Shown here piece after piece: positions 7,942-15,293 of a DNA stretch of 33,074 nucleotides (the stretch's first letter is position 1; every line of letters begins with the position of its first letter). The notes beneath the pieces were generated by a model. That model had not been told where the DNA came from, did not search any database, and saw only the letters and a list, made by a program, of their open reading frames with translations. This stretch comes from Nitrospirota bacterium (GTDB lineage: Bacteria; Nitrospirota; Thermodesulfovibrionia; Thermodesulfovibrionales; UBA6898). The translations under genes were made by a program, and so were the position numbers. Location: positions 1-33,074 of the forward strand of contig JACRHC010000017.1 in NCBI GenBank assembly GCA_016217675.1, read 5' to 3'.

Positions 7942-8892
7942 ATGAAAAAGGTCATGGTCCTGCTCGGTCCGACAGGTGTGGGCAAAACAGGCGCATCCAT
8001 CCTTCTTGCCAGGGAACTGAACACTGAAATCATCAGTGCAGACTCCATGCAGATATACCGGCATATGGACATCGGTACAGCCAAGCCCTCTGAGGCGGAA
8101 CGAGCCGGCATCAGGCACCACATGATCGATGTTGTCGGGCCTTCTGAAGCATTCAGTGCAGGCAGGTATATCAGCGATGTTGCACCCATCATTGAGGGAA
8201 TTTTTCAGCAGGGGAAAATACCGATCATTGTCGGTGGAACAGGCCTTTACATCAAGGCAATGACTCGGGGCATATTCAGCGGCCCGTCATCAGACCTTGC
8301 ATTGAGGGACAGGCTGCTCGCCATGGAAGATGAGAATAAGGGATCGCTCTATGCGCATCTCTGCGAGCTCGATCCTGAGACTGCCAGCAGGACCGAAAGG
8401 AACAATATCCGCAGGATCATCAGGGCAATCGAAGTATGCGTAACAAGCGGCAAATCCCTGTCGTCTCTTCAAAGGGACTTCACAAAGCCTCTGCCATACG
8501 ATTTTATTAAGATAGGGATCACACGGGAAAGAAAAGAGCTCTATCAGATGATAGATGCACGCGTGGATGCAATGTTAGGGGCAGGACTTATTGACGAAGT
8601 AAGGGCGATCATGCAGATGAACCCGGACAGGACTCCTTTACAGGCCATTGGGTACAAAGAAATTGTGCAGTATCTGAACCGGGAGATAGACCTGCAGGAG
8701 GCGGAACGTCTGATCAAGCGGAACTCCCGGAGATATGCAAAGCGCCAGTTCACCTGGTTCAGGCAGGAGAAGGATATTACCTGGGTAGATGTAACAGGAA
8801 TGAATAACAGCCAGGAGATCTATCGGGCAGTAAAGCAGATAATCTTTGATATCTTTCCTGAAGTATCGGCAATTGCAGGTAAAATTGCTTGA
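7942..8892 (+). CDS. miaA: tRNA dimethylallyltransferase MiaA
   Basis: 316 residues; adds the dimethylallyl group to A37 of tRNAs reading UNN codons. Visible: P-loop LLGPTGVGKT, SADSMQIYRHMDIGTAKPS, IPIIVGGTGLYIKA, and the C-terminal QAIGYKEI followed by RRYAKRQFTWFR. The ATG at 7942 is chosen because a GAGGGGGG run ends four bases upstream and the family begins at this Met; an in-frame GTG at 7936 would add two residues. It lies between mutL and hfq, the same order as in E. coli (mutL-miaA-hfq). Confidence 0.97.
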   Translation: MKKVMVLLGPTGVGKTGASILLARELNTEIISADSMQIYRHMDIGTAKPSEAERAGIRHHMIDVVGPSEAFSAGRYISDVAPIIEGIFQQGKIPIIVGGTGLYIKAMTRGIFSGPSSDLALRDRLLAMEDENKGSLYAHLCELDPETASRTERNNIRRIIRAIEVCVTSGKSLSSLQRDFTKPLPYDFIKIGITRERKELYQMIDARVDAMLGAGLIDEVRAIMQMNPDRTPLQAIGYKEIVQYLNREIDLQEAERLIKRNSRRYAKRQFTWFRQEKDITWVDVTGMNNSQEIYRAVKQIIFDIFPEVSAIAGKIA

Positions 8893-8960
8893 ATAAATGC
8901 GCTGAATAATTTATCGTAATAAAAAATATAACCGTTATCTAATAACAGGGGGGAGAGGGG

Positions 8961-9197
8961 ATGCCCACTTCAAAAAGTCAGAGTCTGCAGGATAATTACC
9001 TTAACCAGTTGAGAAAGGATAAGTTGCCCGTACTCGTTTATCTAACGAATGGTGTGCGTCTAAAAGGGGTAGTCAAGGCCTTTGACAATTTTGTCATTCT
9101 CCTTAAAGACGCAAACCAGCAGCTTGTGTACAAGCATGCAGTCTCGACTATTGTTCCCGAGCGGGACATTGATATCCGCTTTGATGATCATAGCTGA
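8961..9197 (+). CDS. hfq: RNA chaperone Hfq
   Basis: 78 residues with the Sm fold. The Sm1 part is [20 protein letters not shown] followed by DNFVILLK. The Sm2 part ends [13 protein letters not shown], the Y-K-H-A-x-S-T-I signature of Hfq and the proximal RNA-binding face. The C-terminal tail is very short (about ten residues), unlike the long tail of enterobacterial Hfq. A strong GGGGGGAGAGGGG run precedes the ATG. It follows miaA by 68 bases. It implies small-RNA regulation in this organism. Confidence 0.98.
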   Translation: MPTSKSQSLQDNYLNQLRKDKLPVLVYLTNGVRLKGVVKAFDNFVILLKDANQQLVYKHAVSTIVPERDIDIRFDDHS

Positions 9198-9264
9198 GAG
9201 TATTTCTTCTTTTTTATCAGAAACATTGTATTGTATATGATTATTTCACGGAGGTATTGATCAG

Positions 9265-9930
9265 ATGCTTAAGGCGATGCGGCACCATGCCAAATACTTG
9301 TATTTCCTGTTCTTTATTGTGATCCTTTCCTTCATCTTCTGGGGAGTGGGCACGGTAGATCAGTCAAGCAATGCCCAGATCGTTGCAGAAGTGGGAAAAC
9401 ACAAGATCTCTGCCCAGGACTATGGCAGGGTTTATGACAACTATTACAAGTTCTACCGCGATGTGTACAAAGACAAATTTGATGAGGCGATGCAGAACAA
9501 GCTCAACCTCAAAGACAAGTCCATTGAGACGCTCATCGGCCAGACTATTCTTCTCATAGCAGCAGAAGAGAACGGGATCAAAGTGAGCGACGACGAATTA
9601 AAAGAGGCGATCCTGAACGAACCAGTTTTCATGAAGAACGGTGTCTTTGACAATGAGATCTATCAAAACACCCTCCGTCTTTCGAGGCTCACTACGGGTG
9701 TTTATGAATCAAACAAGCGGGAAGAACTGATCATACAAAAGATGAGCAGGCTTATACAGACCGCAGCGATTATCCCTGATATCGGCCTTGATAATATCTC
9801 TGCTGATGACCAGGCAAAGAAGATGGTCAGGGATGCTGTAATGAAGGATGCCAGGGAAAAAGTTGTCAGGGCATATATAGAGGGCATGAAGAAAAAGCTG
9901 AAAGTTAAAATCAATACCCAGCTTCTCTAA
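9265..9930 (+). CDS. SurA N-terminal-like / PpiD-like membrane-anchored chaperone lacking a PPIase domain
   Basis: 221 residues. After MLKAMRHHAKYLYFL comes one membrane segment (residues 11-28, ending WGVGTV), then a SurA_N-like helical region with KHKISAQDYGRVYDNYYKFY, IETLIGQTILLIAAEENGIK, VSDDELKEAI, and VFDNEIYQNTLRLSRLTTGVY, all typical of PpiD/SurA N-domains. The parvulin domain that should follow is absent; the protein ends with a lysine-rich helix. GGAGG lies ten bases before the ATG. A periplasmic holdase or chaperone anchored in the inner membrane is inferred. It follows hfq by 67 bases and is followed by a terminator, so it ends this transcription unit. Confidence 0.75.
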   Translation: MLKAMRHHAKYLYFLFFIVILSFIFWGVGTVDQSSNAQIVAEVGKHKISAQDYGRVYDNYYKFYRDVYKDKFDEAMQNKLNLKDKSIETLIGQTILLIAAEENGIKVSDDELKEAILNEPVFMKNGVFDNEIYQNTLRLSRLTTGVYESNKREELIIQKMSRLIQTAAIIPDIGLDNISADDQAKKMVRDAVMKDAREKVVRAYIEGMKKKLKVKINTQLL

Positions 9931-9970
9931 TGAATAACCTGAGGGCAAGAAAACCTTGCCTGACCGACAT

Positions 9971-10005
9971 GGGAGCAGGCATATAAGCTGCTCCCTATTT
10001 TGTTT
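9971..10005 (+). terminator. Rho-independent terminator after the SurA_N-like gene
   Basis: GGGAGCAG at 9971-9978 pairs perfectly with CTGCTCCC at 9988-9995 across a nine-base loop and is followed by TATTTTGTTT. It lies 40 bases after the stop codon and before rlmB. Confidence 0.85.
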
Positions 10006-10046
10006 CTCCCTCTTTTTTTACCCTCTAAACCAAGGACAATCTGAAA

Positions 10047-10862
10047 ATGAGCAAAAAGAGAGATACGTTTCGCTTCTCAAAAAAAGAAAGGACAGACTCC
10101 GGCCCGAAACGACCAGGAACCCGCGATGAGTGGATCTGCGGGCTCAATCCTGTAATCGAAGCGGTCAGGGCTGGCAGAAAGGTCTATAAGGTCTTTCTTG
10201 CACTTTCAAGGAGAGACAGGGCGGAGATTGAACAGGAACTGTCAGGCAGGGGTATTGCTGTGCAGAAGGTTGACCTTCAGTTTTTTGAGGACCGGTTTCA
10301 TAAGGGACATCAGGGCATTGCAGCAACCATAGAACCCCGCACGTATGCCGACCTGGATGAGCTTATGGAAATACCACAGATAAAAAAAGAGGTGCCGCTT
10401 TTTCTTGTTCTTGACGGTGTTGAGGACCCGAGAAATTTTGGTTCGATTCTGCGGGTTGCTGATGCAGGTGGTGTCCATGGTGTGGTTATACAGTCTCACC
10501 GGTCAGCATCACTGACGCCGGAGGCTGTCAAGGCATCTGCAGGAGCATCAGAGCATGTGGCGATATCCATGGTCCAAAACATCAAACATGCAATCAGTGC
10601 GATGAAGGAATCAGGATTCACCATTGTTGGTGCCGAGGCAGAGGGAGATAACACGGTATGGGACATGGATTTTACCGGTGCTATTGCATTGGTTGTTGGC
10701 TCAGAAGCTGAGGGAATGCGCAGAACAGTAAAGGAACATTGTGACTACATGGTAAAGCTGCCTATGCACGGAAAGGTTAATTCGCTCAATGCCTCAGTTG
10801 CTACAGGGATTATAATTTTTGAGATAATGCGCCAAAGAATGCAAAAGAATAAGATTTTGTGA
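10047..10862 (+). CDS. rlmB: 23S rRNA (guanosine-2'-O)-methyltransferase RlmB / TrmH-family SPOUT methyltransferase
   Basis: 271 residues. A basic N-terminal tail (about 25 residues) precedes a substrate-binding domain (WICGLNPVIEAVRAG to about residue 95) and the SpoU domain with its three motifs: LVLDGVEDPRNFGSILRVAD, ALVVGSEAEGMRR and LPMHGKVNSLNASVATGI. The N-terminal domain matches RlmB (Gm2251), though other TrmH-family members cannot be excluded. AGGA lies ten bases upstream of the ATG. It probably starts a unit with trpS, 66 bases downstream. Confidence 0.93.
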   Translation: MSKKRDTFRFSKKERTDSGPKRPGTRDEWICGLNPVIEAVRAGRKVYKVFLALSRRDRAEIEQELSGRGIAVQKVDLQFFEDRFHKGHQGIAATIEPRTYADLDELMEIPQIKKEVPLFLVLDGVEDPRNFGSILRVADAGGVHGVVIQSHRSASLTPEAVKASAGASEHVAISMVQNIKHAISAMKESGFTIVGAEAEGDNTVWDMDFTGAIALVVGSEAEGMRRTVKEHCDYMVKLPMHGKVNSLNASVATGIIIFEIMRQRMQKNKIL

Positions 10863-10928
10863 GAATATAGATCAGACCAAGGCAATACGTCAATAATAGT
10901 TTACTTATTTCTGTTTCGGAGGTTGAAT

Positions 10929-11909
10929 GTGGATAGAGTCTTAAGCGGCATGCAGTCAAGCGGCAAGGTACATCTCGGCAATTATGTCGGCGCGCTTCAG
11001 AACTGGGTCAAACTGCAGGACAAGTATGATTGCTATTACTTTGTTGCTGACTGGCATGCTTTGACAACAGGATACAACAACCCGGCAGTTTTGCATGATT
11101 CTGTAACAGACCTGCTGGTGAACTTCATTGCAGCAGGCCTCGATCCTGATAAATGCACCATCTTTATCCAGTCAAGAATTCTCGAGCATGCCGAGCTTCA
11201 TCTCCTTCTGTCCATGATCACTCCCCTTGGCTGGCTTGAGCGCGTGCCGACATACAAAGAGAAACAGACTGAACTGAGCGAGCGCGACCTGTCCACGTAT
11301 GGCTTTTTAGGGTACCCGCTTCTGCAGACCGCAGACATCATTATGTACCGGGCAAAGCATGTGCCTGTCGGAATAGACCAGGTTCCTCACCTTGAGATAT
11401 CGCGTGAGATTGCGCGCAGGTTCAATAACTTATACTGTGATGTTTTCCCAGAACCTGATGCACTCCTGACCCCTTTCCCAAAAGTGCCTGGCGTTGACGG
11501 AAGAAAGATGTCAAAGAGTTACGGCAATGCCATCTATCTTTCAGACAGCGCAAAGGAAGTGGAACAGAAGATCAGGACCATGACCACAGACCCTGCCCGC
11601 GTAAAAAGGACTGACAAGGGAGACCCTGAGCTCTCCCCGGTATTCCAGCTGCACAAAATATTTTCGACAAAAGAAGAACAGGCAGAGGTTGCAGAAGGAT
11701 GCAGGACAGCCGGCATCGGCTGCATTGACTGCAAGAAGGTGCTCATAAAGAACGTATTTTCAGTGCTTGAGCCGATCTGGACAAAAAGAGAAGCCCTTCT
11801 TGCTGATCCTGATAGACTCCATGCGATCGCGGAAAAGGGAAACGAGAAGGCAAGGAAGGTTGCGCAGGAGACTATGCAGCTCGTGCGCAAGGCAATGGGG
11901 CTCTATTAG
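10929..11909 (+). CDS. trpS: Tryptophanyl-tRNA synthetase
   Basis: 326 residues of a class I synthetase. The HIGH-type motif appears as MQSSGKVHLGNYVGAL, the dimer/tRNA region as ITPLGWLERVPTYKEK, and the KMSKS loop as GVDGRKMSKSYGNAI. The start is GTG at 10929: GGAGG ends six bases before it and the product then begins DRVLSGMQ, like other TrpS; a TTG six bases upstream directly touches the Shine-Dalgarno and is rejected. The stop codon overlaps by four bases with the end of the convergent PIN gene, and no terminator follows. A diverged second copy of its last 25 codons lies 1.6 kb downstream. Confidence 0.97.
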   Translation: MDRVLSGMQSSGKVHLGNYVGALQNWVKLQDKYDCYYFVADWHALTTGYNNPAVLHDSVTDLLVNFIAAGLDPDKCTIFIQSRILEHAELHLLLSMITPLGWLERVPTYKEKQTELSERDLSTYGFLGYPLLQTADIIMYRAKHVPVGIDQVPHLEISREIARRFNNLYCDVFPEPDALLTPFPKVPGVDGRKMSKSYGNAIYLSDSAKEVEQKIRTMTTDPARVKRTDKGDPELSPVFQLHKIFSTKEEQAEVAEGCRTAGIGCIDCKKVLIKNVFSVLEPIWTKREALLADPDRLHAIAEKGNEKARKVAQETMQLVRKAMGLY

Positions 11910-12370
11910 CTGTCAGATTCCAAAGCCTTGAGCACCTCAGGAAGAATGTTAGCAAGAAATTCAGAAGGGCTCAGGATTTTAAAGGAGTATTGCCCTGTTA
12001 AATGACTAAAATCCTTTCTGTCCCCTGTTACAAGATAATCAACCTTGCCATTGATGGCTGAAGCAAGGACAGGGATGTCCTTTTGAGATGTGGCCCCACT
12101 CAGTTTAGTTAGCTCTTTTGATGAGGGAAGAGGGATGATGTCAAGGTTCAGCAAGGGAAGATATTTATTATAAACCGGAAGTGCCTCAGGCATCTTTTTT
12201 ATCAGGTTACGTTCAATTTCAATAATATTATATTCACCGGTCGCTGCCACGAGCTGCGGAAGCCCGAGCGATAAAAGATCCAAAATAATTCGGGGAGCTC
12301 CCTTATCTGAGAAAAGACCTGACAGGATAACGTTCGAATCAAGGAATATCTTAATGCTTCTTTTTGCCAT
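11906..12370 (-). CDS. PIN-domain ribonuclease toxin, putative TA toxin (COG1569 type)
   Basis: 154 residues. The PIN fold acidic residues are visible: IFLDSNVILSG at the start, an E in YNIIEIERNL, SQKDIPVLASAI in the middle and VTGDRKDF near the end, as in Mg-dependent VapC-like RNases of the putative toxin PIN family. The start MAKRSIKIFL at 12370 gives a 20-base overlap with the AbrB-type gene upstream, typical of antitoxin-toxin coupling; an earlier start at 12406 would overlap even more. The target RNA is unknown. The 3' end reads into the trpS stop (four-base convergent overlap), suggesting that this module was joined directly to trpS by insertion. Confidence 0.85.
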   Translation of the reverse strand: MAKRSIKIFLDSNVILSGLFSDKGAPRIILDLLSLGLPQLVAATGEYNIIEIERNLIKKMPEALPVYNKYLPLLNLDIIPLPSSKELTKLSGATSQKDIPVLASAINGKVDYLVTGDRKDFSHLTGQYSFKILSPSEFLANILPEVLKALESDS

Positions 12371-12638
12371 AGATTTCCTTGTAAAGCAGTTCTCTCTCCT
12401 CCCCAAGCCCCTTGAGCAATTCTTTTTCTGAAAGCCCCGAGGCTTTTATGATCTTTCTGATCTGCCTTCGCGCTTCATCGAGCTCAAGCCTTTTGGGGGT
12501 GATGATGACAGAGTCTCCCACAGGTATGATAGAGACTACCTGTCCTTCTTCAAGGTGACTTGATTCTCGAATCTTCTTGGGGATAGTCAACTGGCCGCGA
12601 TTTTTTATCTCTGCAATAGCTGTTTTCATGGTATCCAT
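12351..12638 (-). CDS. AbrB/SpoVT-family DNA-binding antitoxin
   Basis: 95 residues. The swapped-hairpin DNA-binding domain is at the N-terminus: AIAEIKNRGQLTIPKKIRES, then LEEGQVVSIIPVGDSVIITP. The C-terminal half (LDEARRQIRKIIKASGLSEK and on) is a charged helix likely to bind the PIN toxin. The start is set by AAGGAGG six bases before the ATG at 12638; longer in-frame starts lack this. It overlaps the PIN gene by 20 bases and so forms a VapBC-like operon. A TTTCTGA-N10-TCAGAAA inverted repeat lies 24 bases upstream as a possible operator. Confidence 0.88.
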   Translation of the reverse strand: MDTMKTAIAEIKNRGQLTIPKKIRESSHLEEGQVVSIIPVGDSVIITPKRLELDEARRQIRKIIKASGLSEKELLKGLGEERELLYKEIYGKKKH

Positions 12639-12661
12639 TCCAAACCTCCTTTTAGACACAT

Positions 12662-12685
12662 TTTCTGAATGTAGAATATCAGAAA
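12662..12685. promoter_or_regulatory. Candidate operator of the AbrB-PIN pair
   Basis: TTTCTGA (12662-12668) and TCAGAAA (12679-12685) form a perfect seven-base inverted repeat around ten bases, just upstream of the antitoxin start. AbrB-type antitoxins autoregulate through such dyads. Seven-base arms are common by chance, so position is the main support. Confidence 0.3.
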
Positions 12686-12733
12686 TCAGAATAATCGGCA
12701 AGGTTGCGGGCTATCGATAAATGGAGCGTTATT

Positions 12734-13066
12734 TCAATAAAGAAGAGGTTTGAATTTAGCGAGGGCTCGTGAAAGGGCTGTTGCTGAAATGCGGTCAGTT
12801 ACTTTTACTTTTCGGGTCTGATAGTCGATGGAGCTGACCTGATCAGCAAAAGCAACTCCAGAGGTCTTCTTTGCGCCGTCAAGCGCCACTTCAAAGGGAT
12901 AACCTTTGATCTTTGTGGTGATCGGACAGATAAGACAGAGGCCGGAAGCCTTATTGTAGAGCGCAGGAGAAAGGACAAGCGCCGGTCTAAAACCTGCCTG
13001 CTCATGCCCTAATGTCGGATCGAAACTCAAAAGGATGACATCGCCGCGATCCGGAACTGCCTTCAT
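12734..13066 (-). CDS. mazF: MazF/PemK-family endoribonuclease toxin
   Basis: 110 residues, the usual MazF size. Visible family blocks are PDRGDVILLSFDPTLGHEQA, FRPALVLSPALYNKASGLCL, CPITTKIKGYPFEVAL and SGVAFADQVSSIDYQTRKV, ending AKFKPLLY. MazF toxins cut mRNA at short sequence-specific sites. The start overlaps the antitoxin stop by one base (TAATG), so the two are translationally coupled. Confidence 0.93.
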   Translation of the reverse strand: MKAVPDRGDVILLSFDPTLGHEQAGFRPALVLSPALYNKASGLCLICPITTKIKGYPFEVALDGAKKTSGVAFADQVSSIDYQTRKVKVTDRISATALSRALAKFKPLLY

Positions 13067-13308
13067 TAAAGAAGCTCCTTGCCGACGGGCTGCCCATAAT
13101 CAACCTCGGCATGACGATTTTGGGCCGTAATCTCTTTCACGAGCTCCTTAAGGGAATACTCCTGCCTTTCAGCGGGCCTGATGATAATACCCCCCTCGGT
13201 ATTGTTGATCTCTATGGTGGAGTTCGCCCCGATACCTGCCTTTTTGGCGACTGCGCTGGGTATGCGCACGCCTATGCTGTTTCCCCAATGTGCTGTCTTC
13301 GCAATCAT
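13066..13308 (-). CDS. mazE: MazE-family AbrB-type antitoxin
   Basis: 80 residues with the MazE DNA-binding signature HWGNSIGVRIPSAVAKKAGI, then STIEINNTEGGIIIRPAER. The acidic and aromatic C-terminal tail (EYSLKELVKEITAQNRHAEV) is the part that wraps MazF. GGGAGG lies seven bases upstream of the ATG. A perfect 8-bp palindrome at 13344-13362, upstream of the start, is a likely autoregulatory site. Confidence 0.92.
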   Translation of the reverse strand: MIAKTAHWGNSIGVRIPSAVAKKAGIGANSTIEINNTEGGIIIRPAERQEYSLKELVKEITAQNRHAEVDYGQPVGKELL

Positions 13309-13343
13309 GCTACGACCTCCCTTAACGCCAATGCCTAAAGCAA

Positions 13344-13362
13344 GTATATCCCATGGATATAC
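13344..13362. promoter_or_regulatory. Palindrome upstream of mazE, candidate MazE/MazEF operator
   Basis: GTATATCC and GGATATAC form a perfect eight-base inverted repeat around CAT, 36-54 bases upstream of the mazE start. MazE-type antitoxins repress their own operon through AT-rich palindromes. About one such site could occur in this window by chance; the location makes an operator plausible. Confidence 0.45.
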
Positions 13363-13423
13363 ATAACCCCAAGTTATTATTTATTCGGCTTTCCTTGCCC
13401 CTGACAGATGCTCTATCTTCATT

Positions 13424-13513
13424 AAGCCGATCTGGGCGAAAGGAAACGAGAAGGCTATGAAGGTCGCTCAAGAGACGATGCAGCTTGTGTGCAAAGCAAT
13501 GGGATTGTATTAG
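13424..13513 (+). pseudogene. Decayed copy of the trpS 3' end
   Basis: The last 25 codons including stop (13439-13513) align without gaps to the last 25 codons of trpS (11835-11909), with 62 of 75 bases identical. The encoded tail KGNEKAMKVAQETMQLVCKA then MGLY differs from the live gene at only two residues (R to M, R to C), because most changes are synonymous. Just upstream, AAGCCGATCTGG matches the E-P-I-W codons of trpS, but the codons between are missing. A weaker match to LADPDR may extend to about 13393. There is no start codon or catalytic part, so it cannot be active. It marks one edge of the toxin-antitoxin islet. Confidence 0.85.
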
Positions 13514-13521
13514 CTGAGATA

Positions 13522-13564
13522 GTCAGCAATTGCGGTGAACGTTTTTGTAAACATAATTGCTGAC
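13522..13564. repeat. Inverted repeat next to the trpS remnant
   Basis: GTCAGCAATT (13522-13531) and AATTGCTGAC (13555-13564) are perfect ten-base inverted repeats around 23 bases. It lies nine bases after the remnant's stop codon. A smaller GGACA/TGTCC stem and a T-rich run follow at 13567-13593. Together they could be the ancestral trpS terminator region or part of a recombination site. Confidence 0.4.
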
Positions 13565-13586
13565 TTGGACACCTAAGTGTTGTCCT

Positions 13587-14588
13587 TTATTTTCTCCAAA
13601 CCATAGCGCTCCCAGCAACATCGGGAATCTCCATCAGTTTGCCCGATCGTATATCCAATATATTCATCTTAGTATTTATACTTCCTTCGTTATTAAGCAG
13701 AAGATAATTATCATCGGGCGACCATATCACTGAATCATTAACTGAAAGTCCCTCACTAACTCTTTTGCTAATCCCGCTTTTAATATTAAGAATATATATT
13801 GCCTTCCTTACAAAATAGGCATTTTCAATACGTGAATAGTCTCTATATTTATGTCCCATCTTGTTGGAAACCATCTGATTATATTCATCGCTTGTCATAT
13901 TTCGATAAGCTACAATTTTTTTGCGAAGGCTTTCATCTATTTCGTGCGAAAAATATGCAATTTGATTACCATCATGTGAGACCGAGGGACATGTGCCAAA
14001 ATCAATTACAACATTTTCTTTTTTTGAATTTATATCGATCACATATATTTTGTAATTGACCGAACTAACTGCTATTTGTTTCCCGTTGGGAAACCACGAC
14101 GGTTTGCATCTGTCAAGCGCACGTTCAGATAGTTTCACGTCAGTTTGTCCATTATTATTAACCGAATATAAGAACCAATCGCTTTTCCATTTATCTCCTT
14201 TGCTGTAGTCACTATAAAGATACGCAATAAGCTTTCCAGTCGGAGAAACAGCGGGCCAGGCAATAAACTTCTTGTTAATAATGGGCTGCGCTTTTTCGGC
14301 GCTTTCGTATCTCACCATTTGAGTCATGCCATCATCTAAATTTTGCAAAATTATTATTTTGATCTGACCATCAGGCATAGTGTCAAATTCGCCAATACTA
14401 ATGCCTGGTCTCTTTTTAGTAATTGTTCGATTCTTCAAGGTCAATAGATCAAAGGAACGAATACTATAATCATACACATGATCTATAAAACCTTTCAGTC
14501 CGGCGGCGGTTCTCTTTTCTGTTATTGCCCCAAAAACACTAACTGCGAACACTACAATACAACTCATAACAAGCAGAATTCTAATCAT
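13587..14588 (-). CDS. Secreted TolB-like / WD40-like beta-propeller protein
   Basis: 333 residues. A signal peptide is likely at residues 1-20 (MIRILLVMSCIVVFAVSVFG). The rest has repeated PD40-type units: FIAWPAVSPTGKLIAYLYSD, CKPSWFPNGKQIAVSSV, CPSVSHDGNQIAYFSHE and SVIWSPDDNYLLLNNE, the xWSPDGxxIAF pattern of TolB-type propellers. There are only four or five visible units, so the propeller is probably six- or seven-bladed with weak blades. There is no Tol/Pal context. The gene is clearly more AT-rich than its neighbours, with many TTA, ATA and AAT codons, which suggests transfer. AAAGGAG precedes the ATG by four bases. Function unknown. Confidence 0.7.
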   Translation of the reverse strand: MIRILLVMSCIVVFAVSVFGAITEKRTAAGLKGFIDHVYDYSIRSFDLLTLKNRTITKKRPGISIGEFDTMPDGQIKIIILQNLDDGMTQMVRYESAEKAQPIINKKFIAWPAVSPTGKLIAYLYSDYSKGDKWKSDWFLYSVNNNGQTDVKLSERALDRCKPSWFPNGKQIAVSSVNYKIYVIDINSKKENVVIDFGTCPSVSHDGNQIAYFSHEIDESLRKKIVAYRNMTSDEYNQMVSNKMGHKYRDYSRIENAYFVRKAIYILNIKSGISKRVSEGLSVNDSVIWSPDDNYLLLNNEGSINTKMNILDIRSGKLMEIPDVAGSAMVWRK

Positions 14589-14777
14589 CTGTCTCCTTTC
14601 ACCAGCTTTTGCTTAAGGAGGGGTCTATGGGGTCAGGCTTGCTTATTGACATTAGCCCTCAATGCCCCCGGTAATTCTTAAACCTGATGTCGCAAATCGC
14701 GGCTTCAAGTTATTCCGCTCCGTCAGTCTATCCACTGAGTATCCGAGTTATAACTGTCAACGTGAGACTTGCTCTCT
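14589..14777. other. Intergenic stretch with possible RAYT/IS200-associated repeat remnant
   Basis: It holds no gene I can support. The part at about 14615-14655 contains GGGGTCTATGGGGTCAGG followed by CTTGCTTATTGACATT, which resembles the GGGGTCAG...TTGACA tails seen near REP-associated transposases in many genomes. I recall this from general pattern only. Confidence 0.25.
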
Positions 14778-15293
14778 TCATTTATCCGGCTCCCGCCTGA
14801 ATCCAATCTTGCCCTTCTTGAGCACAGGCGGCGTCATCAACTGCCTTATCGCATCGAAGACACCCTTAAATTGAGCGTCGTATTTCTTCTCCATATCATC
14901 AATCTTTCGCTGCAGATCTTTATGTGTAAGAAGCATTTCTCGGAGCCGAGTAAATGTCCGCATAATCTGAATATTGACCTCAACCGCTCTCTCACTGTTT
15001 AACACTGTTGATAGCATTGCGACTCCGTTTTCGGTAAAAGCATAGGGCAGGTATTTTATATTTTGTCCCCGTTTCAAGGTCACAAATTGTGACCTTGAAA
15101 ATTCAACCGCCTCTTCAGGCGTGAGCTGAAACATAAAATCTTCGGGAAAACGGTTGAGATTCCTCTTGACCGCCTGATTTAATACCTTTGTTTCAACGCC
15201 GTAAAGTTCTGCGAGGTCTCTATCGAGCATTAGCCTGCGGCCCCGGATGAGAAATATTTTCTTTTCGACAAGAACCTGAGGTATCAGTTCCAT
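14778..15293 (-). CDS. ORF6N-domain protein, full-length copy
   Basis: 171 residues. The ORF6N domain (a KilA-N relative found in phage and bacterial proteins, thought to bind DNA) spans residues 5-95: [47 protein letters not shown], then [11 protein letters not shown] and [19 protein letters not shown]. The rest is helical ([18 protein letters not shown]) and a coiled coil (residues 125-145), ending [12 protein letters not shown] as in other family members. The ATG at 15293 follows GGGTGG by eight bases and overlaps the stop of the upstream paralogue by ten bases. A 29-bp perfect palindrome lies inside the gene over the [10 protein letters not shown] codons. The role is unknown; transcriptional regulation is inferred. 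Confidence 0.85.
   Translation of the reverse strand: MELIPQVLVEKKIFLIRGRRLMLDRDLAELYGVETKVLNQAVKRNLNRFPEDFMFQLTPEEAVEFSRSQFVTLKRGQNIKYLPYAFTENGVAMLSTVLNSERAVEVNIQIMRTFTRLREMLLTHKDLQRKIDDMEKKYDAQFKGVFDAIRQLMTPPVLKKGKIGFRREPDK
15072..15100. repeat. Perfect 13-bp-arm palindrome inside ORF6N copy 1
   Basis: TTTCAAGGTCACA (15072-15084) and TGTGACCTTGAAA (15088-15100) are exact reverse complements around AAT. On the coding strand it covers the codons for [10 protein letters not shown]. Arms this long with a fixed spacer are expected far less than once in a window of this size. Confidence 0.9.

Noticed and set aside
13424..13513. A second functional tryptophanyl-tRNA synthetase
   Set aside because: Only the last codons are present; the catalytic domain and start are absent.
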